A stretch of DNA of 64,000 bases from Paraburkholderia saeva (lineage in GTDB: Bacteria; Pseudomonadota; Gammaproteobacteria; Burkholderiales; Burkholderiaceae). A program made the translations under genes and the position numbers. Under the pieces are notes generated by a model. The model saw only the letters and a list, made by a program, of their open reading frames with translations. It did not search any database and had not been told where the DNA came from. The stretch covers positions 496,001 to 560,000 of the forward strand of contig NZ_CAJQZC010000002.1 of NCBI RefSeq assembly GCF_907164555.1, given 5' to 3'. Shown one piece after another: positions 9,145 through 19,189 of the stretch (positions are counted from its first letter, which is position 1; each line of letters opens with the position of its first letter).

Positions 9145-11148
9145 TCACATCACGACGGCACCGGCACGCCGATGTTTCGACAGCCGCTCTTCCGCTTCGG
9201 CCAGCGCTTCAGGCAAGCCGCGCAGCACGACAATGTCGAGCGCGCGCAGACGCGTTGCCGGATCCGGCTCGACGCCGCGAATGCCGTGCCGCCGGATCGC
9301 CGTCACTTCGACGCCGAGTTCGTAAAGGCCCAGCTCCGCAAGCGTGCGGCCCACCGCGTCGGCCTTTTCGTCGACCGGCACCGATTGTAGCCGCACCTGT
9401 TCGTGGCCGTCCTCGTCGCTCTGGTCGTCGGCGCCGTGGAAATAGCCGCGCAGCAGGCTGTAGCGTTCATCGCGCATCTCCTCGACGCGGCGCACGACGC
9501 GCCGCATCGGCACACCCATCAGCACGAGCGTATGCGACGCCAGCATCAGGCTGCCCTCGACGATCTCCGGAATCACCTCGGTCGCACCTGCGGCAAGCAG
9601 CTTTTCCAGATCGGCGTCGTCGACGGTCCGCACGATGACCGGGAGCGTCGGCTCGAGCTCGTGAATGTTGTGCAACACGCGCAATGCCGACGGCGTGTTC
9701 GCATACGTGATCGCGACGGTCGCGCAACGATGGATACCCGCGGCAAGCAGCGATTCGCGCCGCCCGGCATCGCCGAACACGACCGATTCGCCCGCCGCTG
9801 CAGCGGCCGCCACGCGGTCGGGGTCGAGGTCGAGTGCGACGTACGAGAGGCCTTCGTGTTCGAGCATGCGCGCCAGATTCTGCCCCGCGCGACCGTAACC
9901 GCAGATGATCACGTGCCCGCTCTGCTTCAGGCTTTGCGTGGCGATGCGCGTCATCTGCAACGATTGCATCATCCATTCAGTGGACGACAGCCGCAGCACG
10001 ATCCGGTCGGCGTTCTGGATCAGGAACGGCGCGGCCAGCATCGACAGCAGCATCGCGGCAAGGATCGCCTGCAGCAACGTGGCGTCGACGAGATGCTTGT
10101 CGAGAATCAGGTTCAGCAGCACGAAGCCGAATTCGCCCGCCTGCGCGAGGCCGATACCCGTGCGCATCGCGACCCCGGGCGAAGCGCCGAAGAGCCGCGC
10201 GAGTGCCGTGATCATCACCGCTTTCAGCACGATCGGCCCGACCAGAAAGCCGAGCACGATGAGCGGGTGATGCCAGATCACCTGTGGATTCAGCAGCATG
10301 CCGGTCGTCACGAAGAAGAGCCCGAGCAGCACGTCGCGAAACGGCTTGATGTCCTCTTCCACCTGATGCCGGTAAGGCGTTTCGGCGATCAGCATGCCGG
10401 CGATGAACGCGCCGAGCGCAAGCGACAGGCCGAATTTGTCGGTGATGAACGCGGCGCCCAGCGTCACCAGCAAGAGGTTCAGGATGAACAGTTCCTGCGA
10501 ACGCCGCCGCGCGACCACGTTGAACCAGCGGGTCATGAAGCGCTGCCCGACGATTAGCAGCACGGCCAGCGCGATCACGATCTTCACCGCGGCAAGGCCC
10601 AGCGCTTCCATCAGACGCGTGGAATCGCTGCCGAACGCGGAAATGATGATGAGGAGCGGCACCACGGCCAGATCCTGGAACAGCAGCACGCCGAAAATAT
10701 TGCGGCCGTGCTCGGTTTCGATTTCGAGCCGCTCGGCGAGCATCTTGCTGACGATCGCCGTGGACGACATCGCGAGCGCGCCGCCCAGCGCTACGCTCGC
10801 CTCCCACGTGATGTGCACCCAGCGCTCCAGCACGTAGCCGAGCGCCAGCGCAACCGCAATCGTGCCGAGCACCTGTAGCAGACCGAGGCCGAACACCAGC
10901 CGGCGCATCGAACGCAGTTTCGCGAGCGAAAACTCGAGGCCGATCGAGAACATCAGGAACACGACGCCGAACTCGGCGAGATTCTGCGCGCCCACTGAAT
11001 CCGGCACGATCCCGAACGCGTGCGGACCGACGACGATGCCCACCGTCAGATACCCGAGCATCGGCGGCAGGTTCAGATAGCGGAACACGACGACGCCTGC
11101 CACTGAAGCCAGTAGCAGGAAGAGCGTCATTTCGAGCGGGGAGATCAT
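9145..11148 (-). CDS. CPA2-type monovalent cation/proton antiporter with RCK domain (KefB/KefC-like)
   Basis: A 667-residue inner-membrane protein. Residues 1-380 form a roughly 12-span Na+/H+ exchanger domain (LPPMLGYLTVGIVVGPHAFG; ALGAFIAGMLIAETPYR). From about 405 an NAD-binding TrkA-N/RCK domain follows (HVIICGYGRAGQNLARML, GxGxxG), then a TrkA-C domain near 580-660. This is the layout of glutathione-gated K+ efflux systems and related YbaL antiporters; no KefF/KefG partner is adjacent, so ligand and ion remain inferred. ATG 11148 is preferred over a TTG six bases upstream because related proteins start MISPLEMTLF. It diverges from kdsD. Confidence 0.88.
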   Translation of the reverse strand: MISPLEMTLFLLLASVAGVVVFRYLNLPPMLGYLTVGIVVGPHAFGIVPDSVGAQNLAEFGVVFLMFSIGLEFSLAKLRSMRRLVFGLGLLQVLGTIAVALALGYVLERWVHITWEASVALGGALAMSSTAIVSKMLAERLEIETEHGRNIFGVLLFQDLAVVPLLIIISAFGSDSTRLMEALGLAAVKIVIALAVLLIVGQRFMTRWFNVVARRRSQELFILNLLLVTLGAAFITDKFGLSLALGAFIAGMLIAETPYRHQVEEDIKPFRDVLLGLFFVTTGMLLNPQVIWHHPLIVLGFLVGPIVLKAVMITALARLFGASPGVAMRTGIGLAQAGEFGFVLLNLILDKHLVDATLLQAILAAMLLSMLAAPFLIQNADRIVLRLSSTEWMMQSLQMTRIATQSLKQSGHVIICGYGRAGQNLARMLEHEGLSYVALDLDPDRVAAAAAAGESVVFGDAGRRESLLAAGIHRCATVAITYANTPSALRVLHNIHELEPTLPVIVRTVDDADLEKLLAAGATEVIPEIVEGSLMLASHTLVLMGVPMRRVVRRVEEMRDERYSLLRGYFHGADDQSDEDGHEQVRLQSVPVDEKADAVGRTLAELGLYELGVEVTAIRRHGIRGVEPDPATRLRALDIVVLRGLPEALAEAEERLSKHRRAGAVVM

Positions 11149-11285
11149 CGGCAAACGCGCATCGGAAAAAGCGTCCTCGTTCGTCAGGAACCGCCGCGCG
11201 CAAACGGCCGTGCGACAAGGTTATGGGGCCCGTGAAGGCAGCGGCCGGGCACGTCCCGCCCGGCGCGGCGAACAAACGCCTTTGC

Positions 11286-11298
11286 TATACTCCGCGAA
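11286..11298 (+). promoter_or_regulatory. Candidate -10 for kdsD, possibly giving a leaderless mRNA
   Basis: TATACT at 11286-11291 is a near-consensus -10. Initiation six to seven bases downstream would fall on the A of the kdsD ATG at 11298, and no Shine-Dalgarno sequence precedes that ATG. No good -35 lies at the usual distance, so the assignment is tentative. Confidence 0.4.
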
Positions 11299-12281
11299 TG
11301 ATAGCGAAAATCAATGGCGATCGGGCGCTTGCACTCGCCCGTGACGTGCTCGACATCGAAGCGGACGCCGTGCGCGCGCTTCGCGATCAACTCGACGATG
11401 GTTTCGTCGAGGCGATCGACTTTATCCTCAGTTGCCGCGGACGCGTCGTCGTTTCCGGCATCGGCAAATCCGGCCACGTGGCCCGCAAGATGGCCGCGAC
11501 GCTCGCGAGCACGGGCTCGCCCGCGTTCTTCGTGCATCCGGCCGAAGCGAGTCACGGCGACCTCGGCATGGTCACCGCCGACGACGTCTTCATCGCGATG
11601 TCGAATTCTGGCGAATCCGAAGAACTCGTTTCGATCCTGCCGCTCATCAAGCGTCTTGGCGCGAAGCTGATTGCCATCACCGGCAAGCCGGCCTCGACGC
11701 TCGCGAAACTCGCGGACGTCCACCTGAACGCCGGCGTATCGAAGGAAGCCTGCCCGATGAATCTTGCGCCGACGGCCAGCACCACGGCCGCGCTCGCGCT
11801 CGGCGACGCGCTGGCAGTGGCCGTGCTCGACGCGCGCGGCTTCGGCGCCGACGACTTCGCGCGCTCGCATCCGGGCGGCGCGCTCGGCCGGCGCCTGCTC
11901 ACCTACGTGCGCGATGTCATGCGTACCGACGACGAAATCCCGAAGGTGCCCGCCAGCGCCACGCTGCGTGAAGCACTGATGCAACTCACGGCCAAGCGCA
12001 TGGGCATGACGGCGATCGTCGATTCGAACAATCACGTCGAAGGCATTTTCACCGATGGCGACCTGCGGCGCGTACTCGAACGTGCGGGCGACTTCCGCGA
12101 ACTGCCGATCGCCGATGTGATGACGAAAGGCCCGCGCATGATCGGCCCCGACCAGCTGGCCGTCGAAGCCGTGGAACTGATGGAGCGGCACCGGATCAAC
12201 CAGATGCTGGTTGTCGATGAAAAAGGCACGCTCATCGGCGCACTCAACATGCACGACCTGTTCTCCAAGAAGGTGATCTGA
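11298..12281 (+). CDS. kdsD: Arabinose-5-phosphate isomerase (KpsF/GutQ family)
   Basis: Converts ribulose 5-phosphate to arabinose 5-phosphate, the first committed precursor of Kdo for lipopolysaccharide. The 327-residue protein has a SIS sugar-isomerase domain (about 35-190; GIGKSGHVARKMAATLASTG and the SNSGES phosphate-binding loop) followed by two CBS domains (about 205-325). The start MIAKINGDRALAL was chosen because the frame upstream overlaps the promoter-like TATACT. It begins the kdsD-kdsC-lptC-lptA-lptB-rpoN cluster; the stop overlaps the kdsC ATG by one base. Confidence 0.95.
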   Translation: MIAKINGDRALALARDVLDIEADAVRALRDQLDDGFVEAIDFILSCRGRVVVSGIGKSGHVARKMAATLASTGSPAFFVHPAEASHGDLGMVTADDVFIAMSNSGESEELVSILPLIKRLGAKLIAITGKPASTLAKLADVHLNAGVSKEACPMNLAPTASTTAALALGDALAVAVLDARGFGADDFARSHPGGALGRRLLTYVRDVMRTDDEIPKVPASATLREALMQLTAKRMGMTAIVDSNNHVEGIFTDGDLRRVLERAGDFRELPIADVMTKGPRMIGPDQLAVEAVELMERHRINQMLVVDEKGTLIGALNMHDLFSKKVI

Positions 12282-12841
12282 TGGCCGCCCCGCTTACCGC
12301 CACTGAACGCGCCAGCCGCGTGAAGCTGATGATCTTCGACGTCGACGGCGTGCTGACCGACGGTGGTCTGATGTTTACTGCCGAGGGCGACACGATGAAG
12401 GCGTTCCATTCGATGGACGGCCACGGCGCGAAACTGTTGCGCCAGGCAGGCATTGACACGGCCATCATCACGGGACGCAAATCGGGCATCGTCGCCGTGC
12501 GCGCGAAGGAACTGAAGATCACGCATCTGTACCAGGGCGTCGAAAACAAGCCTGAAGCGTTCGCCGAATTGCTGAAGGAAACCGGTCTGACAGCCGAAGA
12601 ATGCGGCTACATGGGCGACGACTGGGTCGATCTCGCCGTCATGCTGAAGGTCGGCTTCGCGGCCGCTCCGGCGAATTCGCATCCGGAAGTGATCGCGCGC
12701 GCGCACTGGGTATCCGAGGCGCGTGGCGGCCACGGCGCGGTGCGCGAAGTCTGCGACACGCTGCTGCGCGCGCAGCACAAGTACGATGCACTGCTCGCGG
12801 CAGCCTGCGGCGGCGGCGACCAGCAGGGCCTCGTCGGATGA
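12281..12841 (+). CDS. kdsC: Kdo-8-phosphate phosphatase
   Basis: HAD-superfamily phosphatase that releases Kdo from Kdo 8-phosphate. The 186-residue protein has no cap domain, as expected for the tetrameric C0 subclass. HAD motif I is MIFDVDGVLTDG near residues 15-26 with the catalytic Asp pair, motif II is the TGRKS segment, and motif IV is YMGDDWVDLAVM. Length matches E. coli KdsC. Translationally coupled: its ATG overlaps the kdsD stop and its stop overlaps lptC by four bases. Confidence 0.96.
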   Translation: MAAPLTATERASRVKLMIFDVDGVLTDGGLMFTAEGDTMKAFHSMDGHGAKLLRQAGIDTAIITGRKSGIVAVRAKELKITHLYQGVENKPEAFAELLKETGLTAEECGYMGDDWVDLAVMLKVGFAAAPANSHPEVIARAHWVSEARGGHGAVREVCDTLLRAQHKYDALLAAACGGGDQQGLVG

Positions 12842-13443
12842 ACCAGTTCAAACTGACTTCGCTGGTTCCGGTTGTCGCGATGGCGGCGCTCGCCGGTATC
12901 ACATGGTGGCTGCTGCAGGCGACGCTCCCGCCGCCCAACGAAGGCGCGCCGCACAAGAAGGTGCACACGCCCGACTATTTCGCCGACACCTTTTCCGTCT
13001 CCGAACTCGACCAGTCGGGCGCGACCCAATACCGTCTGACCGCGACGCACATGGTGCATTACGAGGATGACGAAGACAGCGACCTGACGAAACCCGCGAT
13101 CCGCGCGTTCCAGCCGGGCAAGCCGATCGTCACGGCAACGGGCGATCGCGGCACGGTGAACGGCGATGCATCGATCGTCAACCTGTACGACAATGCGCGG
13201 ATCCTGCGTGCCGCGGGTTACGGCGACCCGGCCATGCAGGCCGACTCCGAGCATTTCCGCGTGCTGGTCAACGACGATGTCATCGAGACCGAAAAGCCGG
13301 TTAAACTTCAACGCGGTCCGTCGGTCATGACGGCCAGCGGCATGAACTACAACAACGTCACCCGGGTTATGCAACTGTTCGGCAACGTGCGTGGCGCCAT
13401 CGCCGCGTCCGATAGCGCCGGCTCCCCCAGACAACCCGGGTAA
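12838..13443 (+). CDS. lptC: LPS export protein LptC
   Basis: Single-span inner-membrane protein whose periplasmic beta-jellyroll passes LPS from LptB2FG to LptA. The 201 residues show one N-terminal hydrophobic helix (about 8-28, VPVVAMAALAGITWWLL) and a periplasmic domain with the LptC features YFADTFSV, QYRLTATHMVHY and the late GMNYNNVTRVMQLFGNVRG element. Start ATG 12838 overlaps the kdsC stop (ATGA). lptA follows 21 bp downstream. The residue count is slightly above E. coli LptC (191). Confidence 0.93.
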   Translation: MNQFKLTSLVPVVAMAALAGITWWLLQATLPPPNEGAPHKKVHTPDYFADTFSVSELDQSGATQYRLTATHMVHYEDDEDSDLTKPAIRAFQPGKPIVTATGDRGTVNGDASIVNLYDNARILRAAGYGDPAMQADSEHFRVLVNDDVIETEKPVKLQRGPSVMTASGMNYNNVTRVMQLFGNVRGAIAASDSAGSPRQPG

Positions 13444-13464
13444 ATCCATTCCAGGCGTGACTGC

Positions 13465-14166
13465 ATGAACGAATCGTTCCCTCGTCCTGATACCGGCCGC
13501 GCCCCTGCGTGGTCCGCGTGCCGTGCCGCGCTTGCCGCGCTGCTGGCCGCATTGCCGCTCGCCGGCTTCGCGCCGGCTGCGCACGCCGAGCGCGCCGACA
13601 AGGACAAGCCGCTGAATATCGAAGCGGACAACATGACTTACGACGACCTCAAGCAGGTCAACATTTTCACGGGCCACGTCGTGGCCACGAAAGGCACGAT
13701 CGTCATCAAGGCTGATCGCGTCGAAGTGCATCAGGATCCGCAGGGCTATCAGTACGCGACGGGCACCTCGACCGGCAAGAATCTCTCGTACTTTCGCCAG
13801 AAGCGCGAAGGCGTCGACGAATACGTCGAAGGCGATGCGGAACGTATCGATTACGACGGCAAACAGGACCTGACCACGCTCACGACGCGGGCGACGGTGC
13901 GCCGCCTGCAGGGCCTGACGACGTTGATGGACGAAGTGCATGGCAGCGTGATCACGTACGACGGCCAGAACGATTTCTATACCGCGAAGGCCGGCAAGGA
14001 CGTCGCAGGCCCGGGCAATCCGTCGGGCCGCGTGCGTGCGATGCTCGCGCCGCGTAACGGCGGGCCCGCGCCGCTGAACGGCGCATCGGCCACGCTCGTG
14101 CCGTCCACGCAGCTGCCGGCGCAGGGGCAAGGTCAGAATCAAGGCCAGGGAGCGACGAAACCGTGA
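13465..14166 (+). CDS. lptA: LPS transport periplasmic protein LptA
   Basis: Periplasmic bridge protein of the Lpt machine that carries LPS across the periplasm. The 233-residue precursor has a long N-terminal region with a hydrophobic signal segment ending near [10 protein letters not shown] (about residue 41-45). The OstA/LptA beta-jellyroll follows ([31 protein letters not shown] and later [18 protein letters not shown]). The C-terminal 40 residues are Pro/Gly/Gln-rich and probably disordered. The stop overlaps the GTG start of lptB. Confidence 0.93.
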   Translation: MNESFPRPDTGRAPAWSACRAALAALLAALPLAGFAPAAHAERADKDKPLNIEADNMTYDDLKQVNIFTGHVVATKGTIVIKADRVEVHQDPQGYQYATGTSTGKNLSYFRQKREGVDEYVEGDAERIDYDGKQDLTTLTTRATVRRLQGLTTLMDEVHGSVITYDGQNDFYTAKAGKDVAGPGNPSGRVRAMLAPRNGGPAPLNGASATLVPSTQLPAQGQGQNQGQGATKP

Positions 14167-14945
14167 ACGCACCCGCCCTGCCCAATCGCAAGCCCGCCGG
14201 CACGAGCAGTTCGCTTTCCGTTCGCAACCTGAAGAAGCGCTATGGCTCGCGCACGGTCGTCAAGGACGTATCGCTCGACGTGAAGAGCGGAGAAGTCGTC
14301 GGGCTGCTCGGTCCGAACGGCGCCGGCAAGACCACGTCGTTCTACATGATCGTGGGTCTCGTGCCGCTCGACGCTGGCGCGATCGATCTCGACGGCAGGT
14401 CGATCAGCCTGCTGCCGATCCACAAACGCGCGTCGCTCGGGCTGTCGTATCTGCCACAGGAAGCGTCCGTGTTCCGCAAGCTCACCGTCGAGGAAAACAT
14501 CCGCGCGGTGCTCGAACTGCAATTCGAGGACGACGGCAAGCGCCTCACGAAGGACGCGATTTCCGCACGTACCGAAGCATTGCTCGACGAGCTGCAGATT
14601 GCTCACCTGCGTGAAAATCCGGCGCTGTCGCTGTCGGGCGGCGAGCGCCGGCGCGTGGAAATTGCGCGTGCGCTTGCGACGAATCCGAGCTTCATTCTGC
14701 TCGACGAACCGTTCGCCGGCGTGGACCCGATTGCGGTGCTGGAAATCCAGAAAATCGTGAAGTTCCTGAAGCAGCGTAACATCGGCGTGCTGATCACCGA
14801 CCACAATGTGCGCGAAACGCTCGGCATCTGTGACCACGCGTACATTATCAGCGACGGCAGCGTGCTAGCCGCCGGCGCACCCAGCGAAATCATCGAAAAC
14901 GAGAACGTGCGGCGCGTCTACCTGGGCGAGCACTTCCGCATGTAA
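14163..14945 (+). CDS. lptB: LPS export ABC transporter ATP-binding protein
   Basis: Cytoplasmic ATPase that powers LPS extraction together with LptF and LptG, which are not in this window. The 260 residues hold Walker [11 protein letters not shown] (near 54-63), Q-loop LPQEASVF, signature [15 protein letters not shown] and Walker [15 protein letters not shown] family-typical [11 protein letters not shown]-terminus ends the protein. The start is GTG 14163, overlapping the lptA stop by four bases, so translation is probably coupled. The N-terminal 20 residues before [10 protein letters not shown] are extra relative to E. coli. Confidence 0.96.
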   Translation: MNAPALPNRKPAGTSSSLSVRNLKKRYGSRTVVKDVSLDVKSGEVVGLLGPNGAGKTTSFYMIVGLVPLDAGAIDLDGRSISLLPIHKRASLGLSYLPQEASVFRKLTVEENIRAVLELQFEDDGKRLTKDAISARTEALLDELQIAHLRENPALSLSGGERRRVEIARALATNPSFILLDEPFAGVDPIAVLEIQKIVKFLKQRNIGVLITDHNVRETLGICDHAYIISDGSVLAAGAPSEIIENENVRRVYLGEHFRM

Positions 14946-15143
14946 TCGACGGCCTTGCGGACGGCAACTTCTGCGTCATGCCGCCTGCAAGGCCAGTACA
15001 CCCTCGCTCCCGGACTTCCGGGACACGCTGGCGGGGCGCTTCAAACGCACCCACCAACATCGAATCCACGCAACAGGCGTTTTTGTGACTGTTGCAAGGT
15101 ATCGCGCTCGTGGCAAACTCTCTACAATGAATCTCAATCTGCC

Positions 15144-16658
15144 ATGAAAGCCAGCCTCCAACTCCGCCTGTCGCAGCATCTTGCGCTGACCCCGCAACTA
15201 CAGCAGTCCATCCGGCTGCTGCAGTTGTCTACGCTTGAGCTGCAGCAGGAAGTCTCGATGGCGATCGCCCAGAATCCGCTGCTCGAAAACGAGGACGACT
15301 GGATTGCGAGTCCATTGCGCGTCGCGGCGGACGGCTCGCTGATCACGCAGGCGCCGGGCAACGCGCCCACGCAGGAACAGATGGGCAACTCGAGCCCGTC
15401 TTCATCCAGCAGTTCTGAACGCTCAGAGAACGGCGAGCCGCAGGGCGTCGACGAATACAACGGCCTCTCGTCCGACAGCAATGGCGAGTCCAGCCAGTGG
15501 AATCTCGACGACTACGGCCGCTCGGGTACCGCATCGGATGACGACGATCTGCCGCCGTTGCAGATCCACGAATCGAGCACGAGCCTGCGCGATCACCTTT
15601 CCGCACAATTGCGCGTCACGCAGGCGGGTCAACGTGACCGCGCGCTCATCATCTTCCTGATCGAATCGCTCGATGACGACGGCTACCTCACGGCCACGCT
15701 CGAAGAAGTGCTCGCAGACCTGCCTGACGAACTCGAGGTCGATCTCGACGAACTGAATGCGGCGCTTGCGCTCCTGCACAGCTTCGATCCCGCGGGGGTC
15801 GGTGCACGTTCGGCGTCCGAATGTCTGAAGCTGCAACTTCTGCGACTCGAACCGTCGCCCACGCGCACGCTTGCACTCGATATCGTCGCCCATCACCTGG
15901 AACTGCTCGCAGCGCGCGATTTCACGCGTCTGCGCAAGCATCTGAAGGCCAATGACGACGAACTGCGCGAAGCACACGCGCTCATCCGCTCACTCGAACC
16001 GTTTCCGGGCGCCGCGTACGGCAAGGCGGAAGCGGACTACGTCGTGCCGGACATCATGGTGAAGCGAACGGCCCAGGGGTGGACCGCAGAGCTGAATCCG
16101 GAAGTCGTCCCCAAACTGCGCATAAATCATCTTTATGCAAACATTCTTCGCAATAGCAGGGGCGATCCGGGTAGCGGTTCGTTGCGCCAGCAACTCCAGG
16201 AAGCACGCTGGCTGATCAAGAATATCCAGCAGCGATTCGAGACAATCCTGCGGGTTGCGCAGGCCATTGTCGAGCGCCAGAAGAGCTTTTTTGTGCACGG
16301 CGAAATTGCCATGCGCCCCTTGGTTTTGCGGGAAATTGCTGATACGCTGGGATTACACGAGTCGACTGTCTCGCGTGTGACAACGGGCAAGTACATGCTC
16401 ACGCCCTTCGGGACGCTTGAATTCAAGTACTTCTTTGGATCGCACGTTTCCACGGACACGGGTGGCGCAGCCTCATCAACGGCTATTCGCGCGCTCATCA
16501 AGCAACTGATAGGAGCAGAAGAGCCGAAATCTCCTCTTTCAGACAGCCGCATAGCCGAACTGCTGGCGGAACAGGGCTTTGTCGTGGCGCGGCGTACCGT
16601 CGCGAAGTACCGTGAGGCCCTGAGAATCCCCGCAGTCAACCTGCGCAAGTCTCTGTAG
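15144..16658 (+). CDS. rpoN: RNA polymerase sigma-54 factor
   Basis: Alternative sigma factor for enhancer-dependent promoters (nitrogen, motility and other functions). The 504-residue protein has the Gln-rich region I that contacts activators ([20 protein letters not shown], read to residue 20), an acidic Ser-rich region II (about 60-140), the core-binding domain, and the C-terminal DNA-binding part with the RpoN box [10 protein letters not shown]. Start ATG 15144 gives the canonical N-terminus. TACAAT at 15123-15128 is a -10-like hexamer 15 bp upstream, but lacks a well-spaced -35. It follows lptB by 198 bp, as in many proteobacteria. Confidence 0.97.
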   Translation: MKASLQLRLSQHLALTPQLQQSIRLLQLSTLELQQEVSMAIAQNPLLENEDDWIASPLRVAADGSLITQAPGNAPTQEQMGNSSPSSSSSSERSENGEPQGVDEYNGLSSDSNGESSQWNLDDYGRSGTASDDDDLPPLQIHESSTSLRDHLSAQLRVTQAGQRDRALIIFLIESLDDDGYLTATLEEVLADLPDELEVDLDELNAALALLHSFDPAGVGARSASECLKLQLLRLEPSPTRTLALDIVAHHLELLAARDFTRLRKHLKANDDELREAHALIRSLEPFPGAAYGKAEADYVVPDIMVKRTAQGWTAELNPEVVPKLRINHLYANILRNSRGDPGSGSLRQQLQEARWLIKNIQQRFETILRVAQAIVERQKSFFVHGEIAMRPLVLREIADTLGLHESTVSRVTTGKYMLTPFGTLEFKYFFGSHVSTDTGGAASSTAIRALIKQLIGAEEPKSPLSDSRIAELLAEQGFVVARRTVAKYREALRIPAVNLRKSL

Positions 16659-16831
16659 CCGGTCGCATACTGTGGCCGGCCTTTACCGGCCGCGGCGCGT
16701 CAGGCGACAAGGCTGGCCGATGCGACCCGTCAACAGCCAGTCACAGGGGAAGACTGGACGGCGAGCCGACAGTTCGACCGGCACTTGCTGGGCCATGCAC
16801 GTCAAGGCGGCCACTAGCATGGAGAAGCACT

Positions 16832-17191
16832 ATGAATCTGAAGATCAGTGGACACCATCTCGAAGTAACGCCTGCGTTGCGCGAATACGTGATCTCCAAA
16901 CTGGACAAGGTGCTAAGACATTTCGATCAGGTAATCGATGGCAGTGTGGTCCTCTCGGTCGACAACCACAAGGAAAAGGAAAAGCGTCAAAAGGTTGAAA
17001 TCAACCTGCATGTGAAGGGCAAGGACTTATTTGTCGAAAGCGCGGATGGCGACCTGTACGCCGCAATCGACCTGATGATCGACAAGCTGGACAGGCAAGT
17101 CATTCGTCACAAGGATCGCCTCCAGGGCCATCAGCACGAAGCGATCAAATATCAGCCGCTGGCACCGCAAATCGAAGTGCCGCCGCAATAA
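16832..17191 (+). CDS. hpf: Ribosome hibernation-promoting factor, HPF/YfiA family
   Basis: Binds the 30S decoding region in stationary phase and helps form inactive 100S ribosomes. The 119-residue protein shows the beta-alpha-beta-beta-beta-alpha fold markers of the family: [20 protein letters not shown], then a [17 protein letters not shown] segment and [21 protein letters not shown]. It lacks the long C-terminal dimerisation domain, so it is a short-type HPF. GGAGAAGC precedes ATG 16832. Its place between rpoN and ptsN is conserved. A terminator follows at 17229. Confidence 0.93.
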   Translation: MNLKISGHHLEVTPALREYVISKLDKVLRHFDQVIDGSVVLSVDNHKEKEKRQKVEINLHVKGKDLFVESADGDLYAAIDLMIDKLDRQVIRHKDRLQGHQHEAIKYQPLAPQIEVPPQ

Positions 17192-17228
17192 AAGGACCAC
17201 CAGAAGGTTCCTTCAGGCCTTTCCCGCC

Positions 17229-17254
17229 AAACCGCCCGGATACGGGCGGTTTTT
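17229..17254 (+). terminator. Rho-independent terminator after hpf
   Basis: Stem ACCGCCCG (17231-17238) and CGGGCGGT (17243-17250), loop GATA, then a T run to 17254. It separates the lpt-rpoN-hpf unit from ptsN. Confidence 0.9.
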
Positions 17255-17530
17255 CGTTGGGCGCCCGCCCGCCTGCATCACAATCTCCCATGCGCCGGAA
17301 CCCGCACAGAATCGCTCGCGGGGAAGCTCGTTTTTCATCGATGGCGCGCCGCACCATCCGTGATCACCCTGTTCTATAATGTTCCGGTTACTATCGGGGT
17401 CAATCAGCGGTAGTCCTGCGCTTTCGGTCTCTACCGTCTATCGCCATATCGCCGTGAGCACCTGCTGAACATGGAACGCCACCCAAACGCTACGGCGAGG
17501 AGAATCCAGGCCACGTTTCCGCCTGCCAAC
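17255..17530 (+). promoter_or_regulatory. Intergenic region with consensus -10 upstream of ptsN
   Basis: After the hpf terminator this stretch holds no supported gene. TATAAT at 17375-17380 is a perfect -10 and lies about 150 bp before the ptsN start; the -35 position (near 17352) is poor. It probably marks a separate promoter for ptsN-hprK-rapZ, leaving a leader of about 145 nt. A frame open from 17471 could extend PtsN by 20 residues, but that extension is not PtsN-like. Confidence 0.5.
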
Positions 17531-17986
17531 ATGAATCGTCTAGCCAAATATCTTCCCCTCGAGAATGTCGTCGTCGGTCTTGCCGTTACCAGCAAAAAGC
17601 GTGTCTTCGAACAGGCTGGCCTGATCTTCGAGAACCAGAACGGCATCGCCCGCAGTACGGTCACTGACAATCTGTTTGCGCGCGAGCGCCTCGGGTCGAC
17701 GGGGCTCGGCGAAGGCGTTGCGATTCCTCACGGCCGGATCAAGGGCCTGAAGCATCCGCTCGCCGCGTTCGTGCGTCTCGCCGACCCCATTCCATTCGAG
17801 TCCCCCGACGGTCAGCCGGTTTCCCTGCTGATCTTCCTGCTCGTGCCGGAACAGGCCACCCAGCAGCATCTGGAAATCCTGTCGGAAATCGCGCAATTGC
17901 TGTCCGATCGCGAAGCACGCGAGCGGCTGCACACGGAAGAAGACCGCGAGGCGTTGCATCGCCTGCTCACTCAGTGGCAACCTTGA
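17531..17986 (+). CDS. ptsN: Nitrogen-PTS EIIA component (EIIA-Ntr)
   Basis: Phosphoacceptor of the regulatory nitrogen PTS; it controls K+ transport, phosphate and stress responses through protein contacts rather than sugar uptake. The 151 residues form one EIIA-2/Fru-type domain. The active-site His is His67 in GVAIPHGRIKGLKHP, preceded by NLFARERLGSTGLGEG. ATG 17531 (MNRLAKYLPL) matches family length. It is followed by hprK at 145 bp, a pairing typical of beta-proteobacteria. Confidence 0.95.
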   Translation: MNRLAKYLPLENVVVGLAVTSKKRVFEQAGLIFENQNGIARSTVTDNLFARERLGSTGLGEGVAIPHGRIKGLKHPLAAFVRLADPIPFESPDGQPVSLLIFLLVPEQATQQHLEILSEIAQLLSDREARERLHTEEDREALHRLLTQWQP

Positions 17987-18131
17987 CGTATTGAAGGCGG
18001 CGCTCGCTAAAAACAGGCCCGGCAACAGCACCAGAACCGGCCAGGCCCACGCCGGCCGGACCGGCCGCGATACTTGACGCCGGCAAAGGCCAGGCGCGCG
18101 GGCCAGCGGCCCATAACGGAGTCACGGACTC

Positions 18132-19100
18132 ATGGATACGTCCAGCATCAACGCCCAGAGCATTTTCGACGACAACGCCGCCGCGCTGAAACTCAGCTGG
18201 CTGACCGGGCATGAAGGCTGGGAGCGCGGGTTTTCGGCGGAAACGGTTGCGTACGCCACTTCCAGCGCCGATCTCGTCGGCCACCTGAACCTGATACACC
18301 CGAACCGCATTCAGGTGCTGGGCGACGCCGAAGTCGAGTATTACCAGCGCCAGGCCGACGAAAGCCGCTCGCGCCACATGGCCGAGCTGATCGCGCTGGA
18401 GCCGCCGTTCCTCGTCGTCGCAGGTGGCGTGGCCGCGCCGCCAGAACTGGTGCTGCGCTGCACGCGCTCGTCCACGCCGCTCTTCACCACGCCGATGTCG
18501 GCTGCGGCCGTGATCGACAGCCTGCGTCTTTACATGTCGCGCATTCTCGCGCCGCGTGCCACGCTGCATGGCGTGTTCCTCGACATTCTCGGCATGGGCG
18601 TGCTGCTCACAGGCGACTCGGGCCTCGGCAAGAGCGAACTCGGTCTGGAACTGATCAGCCGCGGCCACGGCCTTGTCGCTGACGACGCGGTCGATTTCGT
18701 GCGGCTCGGGCCCGACTTCGTCGAAGGACGCTGCCCGCCGCTCCTGCAGAATCTGCTCGAAGTGCGCGGTCTGGGTCTGCTCGACATCAAGACGATTTTC
18801 GGTGAAACCGCGGTGCGCCGGAAAATGAAGCTGAAGCTGATCGTTCAGCTCGTACGCCGGCCCGATGGCGAGTTCCAGCGCCTGCCGCTCGAAAGCCAGA
18901 CCGTCGACGTGCTGGGCCTCCCCATCAGCAAGGTCACCATTCAGGTTGCGGCCGGCCGCAACCTCGCCGTGCTCGTCGAGGCGGCCGTGCGCAACACGAT
19001 CCTGCAACTGCGCGGCATCGACACGCTGCGTGACTTCATGGACCGCCAGCGTCTCGCCATGCAGGATCCGGACAGCCAGTTTCCCGGCAAGCTGATCTAG
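18132..19100 (+). CDS. hprK: HPr kinase/phosphorylase
   Basis: Bifunctional enzyme that phosphorylates and dephosphorylates HPr on its regulatory serine. The 322-residue protein has the N-terminal HprK_N domain (to about 130) and the C-terminal kinase domain with the P-loop [15 protein letters not shown] near 156-170. The family signature [20 protein letters not shown] follows near 215. In proteobacteria HprK is usually encoded beside ptsN and rapZ, as here, and is thought to tune PTS signalling rather than catabolite repression as in Firmicutes. Confidence 0.95.
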   Translation: MDTSSINAQSIFDDNAAALKLSWLTGHEGWERGFSAETVAYATSSADLVGHLNLIHPNRIQVLGDAEVEYYQRQADESRSRHMAELIALEPPFLVVAGGVAAPPELVLRCTRSSTPLFTTPMSAAAVIDSLRLYMSRILAPRATLHGVFLDILGMGVLLTGDSGLGKSELGLELISRGHGLVADDAVDFVRLGPDFVEGRCPPLLQNLLEVRGLGLLDIKTIFGETAVRRKMKLKLIVQLVRRPDGEFQRLPLESQTVDVLGLPISKVTIQVAAGRNLAVLVEAAVRNTILQLRGIDTLRDFMDRQRLAMQDPDSQFPGKLI

Positions 19101-19189
19101 CGAGGCGTGAAGCCTGCGGTACATCAAGGTATCGCGCCACCAGTGCGCGGGGCGGATGCTATGATGAAACGAACGGATTTCACGACCTC

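Noticed and set aside
15113..15128. Sigma-54-like promoter (TGGCA...TACA) before rpoN
   Set aside because: The -12 part lacks the required G of GC; half of the match is to a common word.
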